64,000 nt of DNA from Yeosuana aquiaggeris. Its GTDB lineage: Bacteria; Bacteroidota; Bacteroidia; Flavobacteriales; Flavobacteriaceae. How positions within the stretch are numbered: the first letter of the stretch is position 1; each line of letters starts with the position of its first letter. The translations under genes and the position numbers were made by a program. This document shows, one piece after another, positions 44,241 through 53,862 of the stretch. The notes beneath the pieces were generated by a model that was not told the origin of the DNA, did not search any database, and worked only from the letters and a program-made list of their open reading frames with translations. The stretch covers positions 310,001 through 374,000 of the forward strand of contig NZ_JBAWKC010000003.1 in assembly GCF_044003965.1 (NCBI RefSeq). The letters run 5' to 3'.

Positions 44241-44915
44241 ATGGTAGTTGTTTTTGATCTGGATGATACCTTGTATCAGGAAATTGATTTTTTAAAATCG
44301 GCATTTCAAGAGATTTCTGATATCTTAAGTAAAGAGGTCGCCGAATCTGCTGAAACGTTATATCGTTATATGCTTCAATGTTATAAAACGGGTGGGGATA
44401 CTTTTCAAACGGTTATAGAAACCTATGGTGTCCAAAAATATAATTTGACAGATTTGGTTGCAATATATCGAAACCATTATCCAGATATAGCCTTGTCACA
44501 TGATACTCAAGATGTCCTTAACTCCATCAAGAAAGAGGCATATAAGGTGGGTTTGATTACTGATGGGAGAGCCCTTCAACAACACCATAAACTTAAAGCC
44601 TTAGGATTGCAGGATTATTTTGATGCCACGGTTATTTCTGAATCTTTTGGCAGTAGTAAGCCAGATGCACGAAATTATGAATATTATGAAACGTTGTTCG
44701 GAGTGACGTATCACTATGTATATGTTGGCGATAATACCAACAAAGATTTTATAGCACCTAACGCTTTGGGATGGACAACGGTTTGTTTAAAAGACAAGGG
44801 ACGTAACATCCATAAACAAGAGTTTAAAGGTGATGACTCCAAACAGCCTCAGTTTGTGATTCGTCATTTATCAGAACTCTCATCTTTATTATTTAAATTA
44901 CCAACCACATCATGA
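44241..44915 (+). CDS. HAD-superfamily hydrolase
   Basis: A 224-residue phosphatase-like protein. Motif I is VFDLDDTLY with the nucleophile Asp and acid/base Asp. Motif II is LITDGRALQQ, motif III the Lys in SSKPDARNYEY, and motif IV VGDNTNKDF. It probably removes a phosphate from a sugar or glycan intermediate. I use ATG 44241, four bases after the ATP-grasp stop; an ATG at 44220 inside the upstream gene is an alternative. The stop overlaps the ATG of the following pseudogene (ATGA). Confidence 0.85.
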   Translation: MVVVFDLDDTLYQEIDFLKSAFQEISDILSKEVAESAETLYRYMLQCYKTGGDTFQTVIETYGVQKYNLTDLVAIYRNHYPDIALSHDTQDVLNSIKKEAYKVGLITDGRALQQHHKLKALGLQDYFDATVISESFGSSKPDARNYEYYETLFGVTYHYVYVGDNTNKDFIAPNALGWTTVCLKDKGRNIHKQEFKGDDSKQPQFVIRHLSELSSLLFKLPTTS

Positions 44916-45681
44916 AACTCATTGTTAACAACATATGGAATTCCGTGGATTTTGATATCAACTTTAGCACTGTTTCTTGGTTTGATGTTATAAATACGTT
45001 TTATGCCATTTATTTTTAAGAGAAGGACCTTATTAAAATGGAGAAACAACTATTATGAGGATTCTCTTTTACAAAGAGAGGATGTCCGGTGTATTTCATT
45101 GAGTTTGGCTATACACATGCTATGATTTAGCCGACTAATTACATTTAATTCATCAATATCAGTCTTATTTTGATTTGATTGATCATGTTGTTATAAGCAT
45201 TAAATTTCAAAATGATTTAACAATAAATGAATATGGTATTTTAAAAGATTGTATACGGCTGGGGTCTCCTGTTTACCATGCTTTAAGAAATATTAAGCTA
45301 TTGGTATATCTTCAAAATATAGGAGCGTTATCTGAGGCCAGAAATTTGACAGAGAACTTGCTTTCTTTCGGACAACAAAATACTTCAATAAAAGAAGTAG
45401 AAGATTATAATGTTACCCAAAATAGATATTTAAAATTTTCAAAGTTTAGTTAATATCTATGGTTATAATAAAACACGATTCGTTTTATTAATAAACAAAG
45501 AGCATACTCCTAAAGTGTTTTTTAGATTTTTTTAGATAAAAATTCTTATCAAAATATTGATTTTAGTAAAATCACCAATCAATCTAAAATACCAACCATC
45601 TTGATTTATGATATCCATTGGAAAAACCATGGTAGGGATTTAATAGCCAATCTAATCGCACATTATATTTTAAAGGTGTAA
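44912..45681 (+). pseudogene. Decayed duplicate of the SGNH-like gene
   Basis: This stretch is a broken copy of the gene at 42251-43216. The translated segment around 45175-45420 (IDHVVISIKFQNDLTINEY, then NIKLLVYLQNIGA) aligns with IDYVILGLKFENDLTRVEY and QIKLLVYLRNIGA of the intact gene. Near 45600-45670 the DNA for LIYDxHWxNHGRDLIA is nearly identical. Several frameshifts and stop codons interrupt it, and an internal deletion removes the GDS nucleophile block, so it cannot make an active enzyme. The ATG at 44912 overlaps the HAD stop, showing it was once the next gene of the operon. Confidence 0.85.
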
Positions 45682-46025
45682 TTGAAACTCCTTGTGGTGG
45701 TTTCTAAGAGTATAATAAATAAACCAAATTCGCATTTTGACTTGTTACACCTAACCATATAGATATCAGTTCGATTGATTTATTACGGAAAATTGTATCG
45801 AGAACTAAATTAATTAAAGCAAAAATTTGATTCTTAATACTAAATACTCATATGCTATATTGATTTGAGTTAACAAATTTATCCTAAGTAAATAACAGAG
45901 TAATGAATTCAAATTTCATGATTTATATTTAAATACAGATAAGCTAACATTTGTCATAGGAAATTTCATTAATACCTATTTAATTTATCCAATAAGAATT
46001 ATGTATTTGTTAAAAATAATTAAGC
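45682..46025. other. AT-rich gap without a recognisable gene
   Basis: This 344-base stretch between the SGNH pseudogene and the carbamoyltransferase gene has no open frame of note on either strand and no clear hairpin. It may be remnant DNA left by gene decay. Confidence 0.5.
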
Positions 46026-47714
46026 ATGGTTATATTAGGTCTAAATTTTTATTTTCATGATTCCACAGCATGCATTGTGAAAGATGGTCAATTAATTGCA
46101 GCTATTGAGGAAGAACGTCTTAACAGAGATAAACATACCAGAAGTTTTCCTTCATTAGCTATCGATCGTTGCCTTAAAATTGCAGAATTGGAATATAATG
46201 ATATCGATCATATTGCAATCTCCATTAAACCCACTCATAATTTAGGAAGAAAAATAGTTCATAGTATAACCCATTTAAATACCATAAAATCTTTTATTAA
46301 TCATGAATTGGTGCATGGCTATAATGAACGAATGAGTTTTTGGAATTGGTTTGAGTATCATTGGGATTCTCAAAAAGTAGGACCAGAAGTACATTTGATT
46401 GAACATCATCTCACACATGCAGCAGGAAGTTTTTATGTATCCCCATATGAAGAAGCTGCATTATTAGGTATTGATGGTTCCGGAGAATGGGCAACTACCT
46501 GGCTTGGTTATGGCAAAGGCAATGACATTACCTGTTTAGGACAAAGTTATTTTCCTCATTCTTTAGGGTCGTTTTATGAGGCAGTCACCCAATTTTGTGG
46601 TTTTAGAACCACTTATGATGAAGGTAAGACTATGGGATTGGCTCCTATGGGTGATCCAAGTGTATTTTTAGAGGAAGTTGATAAAATAGTGTCGATCGAT
46701 AGTAACGGGCAATTATCATTTGACTTGAGCTATTTTAATTATCAAAATATGAGTTGGAAGCGCTGTTCAGATAAATTTTTTAAAATATTTGGACAACCTA
46801 GACAAAAAGGAGAAGCATTTCAAAAGCATCATATGGATGTAGCCGCCGCTTTTCAACGCGTACTTGAAAATAAGGTTTTAGAAATTTGTGATATTCTTCA
46901 TAAAAAAACGAAGGCTGACTACTTAGTCATTTCTGGAGGTGTTTCTCTTAATAGTGTAATGAATGGTCGCATTGTTCGAGAAAGTCCGTTTAAAGACATA
47001 TATGTCATGCCTGCCGCCGGTGATAATGGTACGGCCATAGGTGCGGCGTATTATTTATATAATGGGCTTTTAAAACATAAACGGAATTTTGTGCATTTAA
47101 ATCCTTATGTTGGCACGAGTTATAGTAATGAGGAGATTGAAACCGTATTAAAAGGAGCGAAATTATCTTATGAATCTCATGATGATATCTGTGAATTGGC
47201 TGCAGCCCTTTTAGAAAAAGGTCAAATTATTGGCTGGTTTCAAGGGGCCATGGAAATTGGACCACGAGCTCTAGGAAGTCGCAGTATATTAGCCAATCCA
47301 GCATTTCCTGATATGAAAGATAAAATAAATGCTGAAGTAAAATTTAGAGAAGCCTATCGACCTTTTGCACCATCTTGTACTTTAGATGCTAAAAATGAGT
47401 TTTTTGATTTGGAAGTAGAAGCCCCTTTTATGCTCAAAGTTTGTAATGTATTAAAAGAAAAGCTATCTGTTATTCCAGCAGTGACTCATGTAGATGGTAG
47501 TGCCAGATTGCAAACCGTCAGCAAGGACTTACATCCCAGATATTATGAATTGATTAAAAAATTGGGAGACAGAACAGGTATACCTGTAGTATTGAATACC
47601 AGTTTTAATATACAAGGGGAACCACTGGTAGAATCTCCAAAAGATGCTATTCGCTGTTTCTTTTCTACTGGACTGGATTATTTGGTTATTGGTGATTTTA
47701 TAATTAAAAAGTAA
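46026..47714 (+). CDS. NodU/CmcH-family carbamoyltransferase
   Basis: A 562-residue cytoplasmic enzyme that transfers a carbamoyl group from carbamoyl phosphate to a sugar hydroxyl through a carbamoyl-adenylate. The N-terminal YrdC-like/ASKHA core starts with ILGLNFYFHDSTACIV (3-18). HHLTHAAGSF (about 128-137) and LLGIDGSGEWATTW supply metal and nucleotide ligands. The C-terminal domain has EIGPRALGSRSILANP (about 412-427), the family signature. It is the last gene of the plus-strand train and probably decorates the same surface glycan as the MBOAT/SGNH pair. Confidence 0.94.
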   Translation: MVILGLNFYFHDSTACIVKDGQLIAAIEEERLNRDKHTRSFPSLAIDRCLKIAELEYNDIDHIAISIKPTHNLGRKIVHSITHLNTIKSFINHELVHGYNERMSFWNWFEYHWDSQKVGPEVHLIEHHLTHAAGSFYVSPYEEAALLGIDGSGEWATTWLGYGKGNDITCLGQSYFPHSLGSFYEAVTQFCGFRTTYDEGKTMGLAPMGDPSVFLEEVDKIVSIDSNGQLSFDLSYFNYQNMSWKRCSDKFFKIFGQPRQKGEAFQKHHMDVAAAFQRVLENKVLEICDILHKKTKADYLVISGGVSLNSVMNGRIVRESPFKDIYVMPAAGDNGTAIGAAYYLYNGLLKHKRNFVHLNPYVGTSYSNEEIETVLKGAKLSYESHDDICELAAALLEKGQIIGWFQGAMEIGPRALGSRSILANPAFPDMKDKINAEVKFREAYRPFAPSCTLDAKNEFFDLEVEAPFMLKVCNVLKEKLSVIPAVTHVDGSARLQTVSKDLHPRYYELIKKLGDRTGIPVVLNTSFNIQGEPLVESPKDAIRCFFSTGLDYLVIGDFIIKK

Positions 47715-47750
47715 CACGATTTTATGTTGATGCAAGACACATTTTCTAAA

Positions 47751-48893
47751 TCAATTAAATTGAATTGTTTGAGAATTAAATTTACCATTTATAATAAACG
47801 TTTTTTCTAATTTTGATATTTGATTGACAGTTATATCCTTTTCCTGCTCTATATTTGAATATAAAAAATCAAATATAGCTTTCCTTAGGTATTGATTTTC
47901 ACGGGCATTATAGTCTATCTTAGATACATTTTTAAAATCTTCAGTTGTATTTTCTATTATTTTATAGTCTTCATCAAAACAATTAACTTTTTTAAATCTA
48001 GATTTAAAGTTTTTATAACGAACATAAGCCAGTTTGTAAACAGCCTCTTTTAGGTAAATTTTTATGAACTCCAGATGAGCCATTAAAGATATAAAATAAG
48101 ATTTTTTCGGATACACTATTTGATGTTCAAAATTATATATATTACTACTCCATTCCTGCTTATAACTTAAATCTCCCATGCCCATTTCATAAGTGTTATG
48201 ATTGTTTTTAAGGCACCATTCTAATTTTTTATAAATTTCAGTATTCCCTAAACTAAATTTTCCATAGTCGATGTTATAGGATGAAACAGAACTAAACATT
48301 TTTCCATTAAAATGATTACTAATTGAAATGCAAATTGGCTCGTCATTATTTTTTATTACAAATAAAGAAGCCTTTTTATCATTTATCAGATTAAAGAATA
48401 TTTTATGATAGTGTTCCCAGTTTAATAAATTTTGACTAACATCTCCTCTTTGTTGAAACCTTTTTGCAATCATTTCTTTTAATTGACTCATAAAAAAATT
48501 ATAATCTTTTTTTGAGATTTTCCCAAAATAAAAATGATAACTTATGTGAAAACAGTGCTCCAAACGTTTAACTTTTTTTAAAATGGATTTTGAATTTTTT
48601 CTAAATCTAAATTTCAAATAATCGTCTACAGAGTTGAAATCTTCCAATTCTATTGCATATCCCTTAAAAAAATGTTTTACTTTTTTTGTGTTAAAAATTG
48701 TTTCGTCAACTTTTGGAATTGTGTAACTTGGAACAAACATTACAGAGTTTAGGACACTTAAGTTTTCCTCTAAATTATAATTATGATTTACAAAGTTATT
48801 TTTTTCTTGGATATAAAAAATTTCTTTAAAAATACTTGGAACAGCATTTTTCTCATAATGTTCAAAAAAAAAATCGTTATTTTTTTTATTCAT
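47751..48893 (-). CDS. GNAT-like acyltransferase (BioF2/FemAB-type)
   Basis: A 380-residue protein without signal peptide. The central part (about 110-270) matches the BioF2-like GNAT fold: KNSKSILKKVKRLE, then ASLFVIKNNDEPICISISNHF, and EMGMGDLSYKQEWSSN, which is the usual Gly-Asp/Lys-containing end motif. The C-terminal 100 residues are Lys/Asn-rich and match nothing. It is the last gene of the 57-kb operon, 22 bases after the FAD/FemAB fusion gene. Like the FemAB part of that fusion, it may transfer an acyl or aminoacyl group to a glycan precursor. Confidence 0.72.
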   Translation of the reverse strand: MNKKNNDFFFEHYEKNAVPSIFKEIFYIQEKNNFVNHNYNLEENLSVLNSVMFVPSYTIPKVDETIFNTKKVKHFFKGYAIELEDFNSVDDYLKFRFRKNSKSILKKVKRLEHCFHISYHFYFGKISKKDYNFFMSQLKEMIAKRFQQRGDVSQNLLNWEHYHKIFFNLINDKKASLFVIKNNDEPICISISNHFNGKMFSSVSSYNIDYGKFSLGNTEIYKKLEWCLKNNHNTYEMGMGDLSYKQEWSSNIYNFEHQIVYPKKSYFISLMAHLEFIKIYLKEAVYKLAYVRYKNFKSRFKKVNCFDEDYKIIENTTEDFKNVSKIDYNARENQYLRKAIFDFLYSNIEQEKDITVNQISKLEKTFIINGKFNSQTIQFN

Positions 48894-48915
48894 CTATACG
48901 TTAATTATCATATGT

Positions 48916-51582
48916 TTATCGGTTGTGAAATCTATAAAGTGGAAAAAAATAATTTTTTAGTTCTTCTTTACGTGTGTTAGTGAAATTTTCTATATGATTT
49001 TCACAGAGTTCATTATATGCTTTATTATCAATTATTTTTCTGCCTGTATAAAATATAGCATCCTCTTCTTTTGGAAAAAAGGATTTTTTACTTTTATATA
49101 AACCATCATAATCCTTTTGTCCACCGCCTAAAATATAATGTTTGAAGTTGTTATTTATACCCCATTTTATAATTTCTACTCTTAAAAAATCATTTGGTCT
49201 TTTATCATAATGCATGGCATCTGTACCACCAAGAAAAGCAAACATAGTGTTCTTGTTTTTAATGATAAGTTCGGCAGAAATAGGAACATCTTCCACATAG
49301 GCAAAAGCTATTACAAAATTACTAATATTATTAAGTATTAAATTTTTGAAATAATCTAAGGGGAAAAAGTATATAGATTTTGCATTATTCCTCAACATGG
49401 TTCGAGTATAAATTTCATAAAAATCAACAATAATATTATCGGTAATATCATTATCATTAAAAATTTTAAACAAGAGGTTATATGATTGGGCTTTGCGATA
49501 ATTATTTCTAACTTTCGGGAGAAATATGTGCCATTGTTTTTCAAATTCACTAGGTAGTTTACCTGTCACATTTAAAAGAGTACTAATCAACAAGCCATTG
49601 TATCCTTTATGGTTATTGTTTAAGCTAAAACGTATAAACTCTGTAACAATATGGTTATTTTTATACCAATTATCCACTTCTTTCCAAAATGCCTTTAAAT
49701 CTATTTCATCTATATTTTTAGTGTATAATGGCCCACTATATCCATAAGGAGTAATAGCATCAAAATAATTTATTCCTTCTTTGACAGACTCTATTCTCCT
49801 TAATATTATAGGCATTATTATGTGATTAGAATCATGGGTTTTAAAATGAAAATATTTTAAACTGTTTTTGTCATTTCTAAAATACTTTAAATGTTCATAG
49901 GTATAATAAATATTATTGTGCCAATGCTCTTTCAATAATTTATCGTATTCTTTAAGATTATGACCATTATTCAAGTTAACAACTTTAAAATTATGTTCTT
50001 TTTGTTCATGACCTTTGTTATTAATCAGATCATCATATATGATTTTGGATAAAAAATTAGAAAGCCAAATGATTCTTCCACAATGCTCAACGTGCCAAAC
50101 AGCTTTATTATCTATAACATTTCCGGCTAACATTGGCCCCATTACATGCAAGTCTTTATGGGCTTCTAACGTTTCATTTACATGAAACCCAATTCTTGAT
50201 TCGTTTGGAATACAATATTCTTTTTTAATTAAGTTTCTATGGAGTAAAGGGAGGTGTTTATTATTTAGGTTCATACTTCCCACACAATTAATAATAATGT
50301 GAAAAGGAACTTCATGTGCTTTCTCTTTTTTGGTGCTTGTGTCTAAATAAGTTAAGCTATAATCTCCATTTTTATTGTTAAGTTTTAAGTCTTTAAAACG
50401 TCCTGAGATATGCTGAAATCTTTTTTGTCTTTTTAATTCTGCAATAACATTTGAATAATGCGTTCCTGCACAGCGCTGCCTTTTGCCAATATTATTTCCA
50501 TATTGAGTTGCGAATATTTGAAGTTCTTTAGTACTTAGGCCTTCTAGTAAAACTCCAAAATATCTTGAAACTATATCAACAGTTGATGCTGCACCCAAAT
50601 TAATTTTGTCTGCAAAATCAAGGTCTTTAAATGTTGCCTCAGCAATTAATTTAGCTGTTAAATTCTTTTCTTTTTTCAAAGAATTTAAATGACTAGGAAA
50701 AAATTCCTTTTGTCTTTTTTTATCAATTACAGAGTCTGGTGTACTTCCTAATGTAGATAAAAAAGTAAAATAAATAGTGTTGTTATTTTCATTAAGAAAA
50801 TCATTTATTTTATAAGTTAATTCAAGTGCACTAGCGTTTGCACCAACTATTAAAATATTTGTAGGTTTATTCGCCCTTTGATGAATAAATTTGTCTATTT
50901 TATCCAAAACAACTCTCAATTCAGGTTTGTAAGGATTATTTATAAACATTAAATTTTCATCTTCAATTAAATCTTTGTTTTTCCATAAATAATTTATTGG
51001 TAGGGAACCTACAGATAGGATTACTTTTTTTGTTTCAATTTCAGATTTATCTTGAAGTATGATATTATAAGAGCTATTGTTTTTTTCTATATCTACAACT
51101 TCTCCTCTTATAAAATTAACAGCAATAAGCCCATTTTCTGTTAGCGCAGTTATTTTATTATTTACTCTTAAATTAATATAACACCCAAAAAAGCGTCTTG
51201 GTATAAATAATTCTTCCCAATTATTGTTTTGAATATTTTCTTTATTTTCAAGAAGCCACTTTTTTGATAAATCGCCGCCTTCTTTTTCAAATTCATCTAA
51301 AAGCCAAGTCCTATTTATATTTAGCCATTTTATAAATAAACTGAGTTCTGGTTCAATTAAAAAATTTCTTAAAGAAGTTATTAAAAGTGTCGAAAACCCT
51401 GATCGCGTTCCATATGGAACTCCCAGATTGAACTCTGAATATTCCTCAATAATATTAATTACTATTTTATGTTCTAGTTTCTTATGATTGTCTAAGAGAT
51501 CTAAGAAATTTATAATACTAAAAGAAGTAGAAATCCCAGAACCAACAAAAGTAATGTCAGATATTAATTTATGTTTTTTCAA
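48916..51582 (-). CDS. Fusion: FAD/NAD(P)-binding domain plus FemAB-like acyltransferase
   Basis: An 888-residue protein with two parts. Residues 1 to about 530 form a flavoprotein of the FAD_NAD-binding_9 type: dinucleotide motif VGSGIS (13-18), GVPYGTRSGFSTLL (54-67), a second nucleotide loop IVGANASALE (245-254), and the C-terminal block VMGPMLAGNVI (480-490) with WHVEHCGRI (496-504). Residues about 545-888 form a FemAB/BioF2-like GNAT domain: KVRNNYRKAQSY (690-701), AELIIKN, FLGGTDAM and YILGGGQKDYDGLYKSKKSF (816-835). The two activities may act in sequence on one substrate, for example N-oxidation or dehydrogenation followed by acyl or aminoacyl transfer. Two bases separate it from a NeuD-like gene. 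Confidence 0.8.
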   Translation of the reverse strand: MKKHKLISDITFVGSGISTSFSIINFLDLLDNHKKLEHKIVINIIEEYSEFNLGVPYGTRSGFSTLLITSLRNFLIEPELSLFIKWLNINRTWLLDEFEKEGGDLSKKWLLENKENIQNNNWEELFIPRRFFGCYINLRVNNKITALTENGLIAVNFIRGEVVDIEKNNSSYNIILQDKSEIETKKVILSVGSLPINYLWKNKDLIEDENLMFINNPYKPELRVVLDKIDKFIHQRANKPTNILIVGANASALELTYKINDFLNENNNTIYFTFLSTLGSTPDSVIDKKRQKEFFPSHLNSLKKEKNLTAKLIAEATFKDLDFADKINLGAASTVDIVSRYFGVLLEGLSTKELQIFATQYGNNIGKRQRCAGTHYSNVIAELKRQKRFQHISGRFKDLKLNNKNGDYSLTYLDTSTKKEKAHEVPFHIIINCVGSMNLNNKHLPLLHRNLIKKEYCIPNESRIGFHVNETLEAHKDLHVMGPMLAGNVIDNKAVWHVEHCGRIIWLSNFLSKIIYDDLINNKGHEQKEHNFKVVNLNNGHNLKEYDKLLKEHWHNNIYYTYEHLKYFRNDKNSLKYFHFKTHDSNHIIMPIILRRIESVKEGINYFDAITPYGYSGPLYTKNIDEIDLKAFWKEVDNWYKNNHIVTEFIRFSLNNNHKGYNGLLISTLLNVTGKLPSEFEKQWHIFLPKVRNNYRKAQSYNLLFKIFNDNDITDNIIVDFYEIYTRTMLRNNAKSIYFFPLDYFKNLILNNISNFVIAFAYVEDVPISAELIIKNKNTMFAFLGGTDAMHYDKRPNDFLRVEIIKWGINNNFKHYILGGGQKDYDGLYKSKKSFFPKEEDAIFYTGRKIIDNKAYNELCENHIENFTNTRKEELKNYFFPLYRFHNR

Positions 51583-51583
51583 T

Positions 51584-52228
51584 TTAATTGGGTTTTATAT
51601 TCTTAATTATTTTACCAGGATTACCTACTACTACCGAATAATCGGGGATGTCTTTTAAAACTATTGTTCCGGCTCCAATAATACACCACTTACCAATTTT
51701 AACTTTAGGAATAACTACGGCTCCTACCCCTATATGAGAACCTTCTCCAACTTCTACATGACCACATAAAGCTACTTTTGGCGAAATATGAGCAAAATCT
51801 CCAATTTTATTATCATGATCTACACTCGCCCCTGTATTGATAATAACATGCTTTCCTATAGTTGTGTTTGGTTGAATTATAGCTCCTGCGAAGATAACGG
51901 TTCCTTCACCCACGCTTGATGCATCTGATATGATTGCAGAATGATGAATGGCTTTTTCATAATTGCATTTTAAAAATCCCGCAATTTCTGCCCGTTCAGA
52001 ATTTACACCTACTGCGATTATTACAGGTGCTCCATCATGAGGAAAGTTTTTTACGTCTTTTCTTGCACCAATTACAACATTTTTAGATGCATAATGAGCA
52101 GTTTTAGGTTTATCATCAAACGTTTCAATAATATCGAAGCCATTCGCTTCTAAAACCTCTATTATAACCTGTGAATGGCCACCAGCACCATAAATTCGTA
52201 CTTGTTTTTTGGTAATTGATTTTTCCAT
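51584..52228 (-). CDS. NeuD/PglD-family sugar O/N-acetyltransferase
   Basis: A 214-residue acetyl-CoA-dependent transferase. The N-terminal PglD-like domain starts with VRIYGAGGHSQVIIEVLEANG (10-30). The left-handed beta-helix follows, with hexapeptide repeats from about 95 (SSVGEGTVIFAGAII, TTIGKHVIINTGASV). The catalytic His138 is in ASVDHDN. The C-terminal IKIGKWCIIGAGTIVLKDIPDYSVVVGNPGK closes the helix. It probably acetylates an amino- or UDP-sugar for the glycan. It follows a PglC-like gene by 27 bases, matching the PglC-PglD pairing. Confidence 0.9.
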   Translation of the reverse strand: MEKSITKKQVRIYGAGGHSQVIIEVLEANGFDIIETFDDKPKTAHYASKNVVIGARKDVKNFPHDGAPVIIAVGVNSERAEIAGFLKCNYEKAIHHSAIISDASSVGEGTVIFAGAIIQPNTTIGKHVIINTGASVDHDNKIGDFAHISPKVALCGHVEVGEGSHIGVGAVVIPKVKIGKWCIIGAGTIVLKDIPDYSVVVGNPGKIIKNIKPN

Positions 52229-52255
52229 TTTATAACGTTTTAATTTGTCTATAAA

Positions 52256-52870
52256 TTAATGAGTATTATTATTGCCTTTCCATGCAGGCATAGTCATATT
52301 TTCATTTGTGTTAACGCCATCCTTTTTAAAAACTTTTAATACAGTCAGCAATAAAATTTTCACATCTAAACTAAAACTTAAATTTTTAACATACCAAACA
52401 TCATATTCAAACTTTTTATTCCAACCTATAGCATTTCTTCCCTGTACTTGTGCCCATCCAGTAATACCAGGTTTTACATCATGTCTGGTTTTTTGAATAT
52501 CGTTATAAAGAGTAAGATATTCAACTAATAAAGGTCTAGGTCCTACTAAACTCATATCACCTTTTAAAACATTTATAAGTTGTAAAATTTCATCTATCGA
52601 GTATTTTCTAATAACAGCGCCAATAGCAGTAATACGACTTAAACTATGCTCTTCATTATTTGAGTTTTGTTTTAAATCGGTCATCGTTTTAAACTTAATA
52701 ATTTTAAATATACGACCATGTTTACCAGGTCTTAATTGAAAAAAGAAAGGTTGACCATTATTAGTAAAAATTAATAATACAATTATTGTTATAATAATTG
52801 GAGATAAAAGGATTAAACCAATTAGTGAAATTAAAAAGTCAAAAATATTTTTTAAAAATAATTTATACAT
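52256..52870 (-). CDS. PglC-like phosphoglycosyl transferase, copy 2
   Basis: A 204-residue monotopic membrane enzyme that moves a phosphosugar to undecaprenyl phosphate and starts glycan assembly. One re-entrant membrane helix is at about 9-34 (ends in LLLIF). Conserved motifs are FKIIKFKTM, KYSIDEILQLINVLKGDMSLVGPRPLL (catalytic Asp-Glu dyad in SIDE), and KPGITGWAQVQGRNAI. The family normally reads DELPQ or DEIPQ after the dyad; here Leu replaces the Pro (DEILQ). The paralogue at 56478-57083 keeps the Pro. The change may reduce activity. Confidence 0.9.
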   Translation of the reverse strand: MYKLFLKNIFDFLISLIGLILLSPIIITIIVLLIFTNNGQPFFFQLRPGKHGRIFKIIKFKTMTDLKQNSNNEEHSLSRITAIGAVIRKYSIDEILQLINVLKGDMSLVGPRPLLVEYLTLYNDIQKTRHDVKPGITGWAQVQGRNAIGWNKKFEYDVWYVKNLSFSLDVKILLLTVLKVFKKDGVNTNENMTMPAWKGNNNTH

Positions 52871-52901
52871 TATTTAATATTAATTGTTAAAAGATCGGCT
52901 A

Positions 52902-53567
52902 CTATGTTAAATACAATTCTCCATTTTCTCGTTTTCTTATTTTTATTGCTGGTACCCCATAAGCAATTATATTGTTTTCAAAATCTTTTACAACTAAAGA
53001 ACCTGCACCTATAATTGTATGGTTACCAATTTTAATATTGTGAATTAGGGTTGAGCTAATAGATACTGAGGAAAATTTACCAATTGTAACATTCCCTCCA
53101 GTAGTTGCATTGGGTGCCAAACTAGAAAACCTCTTCATTAAACTATCATGTCCTAAAGATGACTTTGTATTAAGAATGCAAAATTCTTCTATGATTGCAT
53201 CTGAATTAATTATAGTTCCAGCCATTATTACGACTCCTTGCTTTATTTTAAATTTATTATATAAAATTGCATCAGGGTGTATAGCTGGTAAAAACTTAAA
53301 GTTGGGAGCCAAAGATTTTATAAGGTCCCTAACTTTACCTCTTGACCAATTATCTCCAATGGCAATTATTCCTCCAATTATCTCCTGATTTTTCATCAGT
53401 TGAGGAATTAGATTTTCATTACCTAAAATTGAATATCCCATTATCTTCTCATTATGGGTTTTATAAGAATCAATAAGTCCAATTATTTTATATTCATTGC
53501 GTTTTTCAATGATATCAATTATAACCTTTGCATGACCGGATGCACCTATTATTACAATTTTTTTCAA
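52902..53567 (-). CDS. NeuD/PglD-family acetyltransferase, second copy
   Basis: A 221-residue left-handed beta-helix acetyltransferase. The Rossmann-like N-terminus has IVIIGASGHAKVIIDIIEKR (4-23). The hexapeptide region runs from about 100, with the likely catalytic His in KSSLGHDSLM and the closing IGNHTIIGAGSLVVKDFENNIIAYGVPAIKI. It lies 31 bases upstream of the PglC-like copy 2 and 43 bases downstream of the carrier protein gene. It shares only general similarity with the NeuD-like gene at 51584-52228, so the two probably act on different sugars. Confidence 0.9.
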   Translation of the reverse strand: MKKIVIIGASGHAKVIIDIIEKRNEYKIIGLIDSYKTHNEKIMGYSILGNENLIPQLMKNQEIIGGIIAIGDNWSRGKVRDLIKSLAPNFKFLPAIHPDAILYNKFKIKQGVVIMAGTIINSDAIIEEFCILNTKSSLGHDSLMKRFSSLAPNATTGGNVTIGKFSSVSISSTLIHNIKIGNHTIIGAGSLVVKDFENNIIAYGVPAIKIRKRENGELYLT

Positions 53568-53610
53568 CTTTTTGTATTGGGTTTAAGTTTTTATAAAGGT
53601 ATTGAAATTA

Positions 53611-53859
53611 CTAATTCATTGACAACTCAGACTCTATACTGTTTAATAAGTCTCCAATACTATTCATATTCATTAAATCCATTAATTTAAATTTAATATT
53701 AAATGTTTTTTCTATTTCAGATATAATCATCATATGTGTAATAGATTCCCATCCATCTACATCATCCGCTGTGGTTGTGTCGGTTAATTTAAAATTATTA
53801 TGTTCCAAAATATTTGAAAATGCGGTAGTTACTTTTACTAAAATTTCCTCTCTTGTCAT
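53611..53859 (-). CDS. Acyl/aminoacyl carrier protein
   Basis: An 82-residue acidic carrier protein. Ser39 in DGWESITHMM is the expected phosphopantetheine attachment site, at the start of helix II. The motif is WES rather than DSL, a variant seen in DltC-like and pathway-specific carriers rather than the fatty-acid AcpP. It ends three bases before the adenylation gene's reading frame starts in operon order (adenylation gene first, then this), so it is very probably loaded by that enzyme. A 4'-phosphopantetheinyl transferase is not seen in this window. Confidence 0.9.
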   Translation of the reverse strand: MTREEILVKVTTAFSNILEHNNFKLTDTTTADDVDGWESITHMMIISEIEKTFNIKFKLMDLMNMNSIGDLLNSIESELSMN

Positions 53860-53862
53860 CTT

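Noticed and set aside
45175..45453. A stand-alone 92-residue gene
   Set aside because: It is an internal fragment of the decayed SGNH-like copy, matching the middle of the intact protein.
48783..48980. Plus-strand frame at the junction of the GNAT and fusion genes
   Set aside because: It is hydrophobic only because of AT-rich antisense codons and overlaps two well-supported genes.
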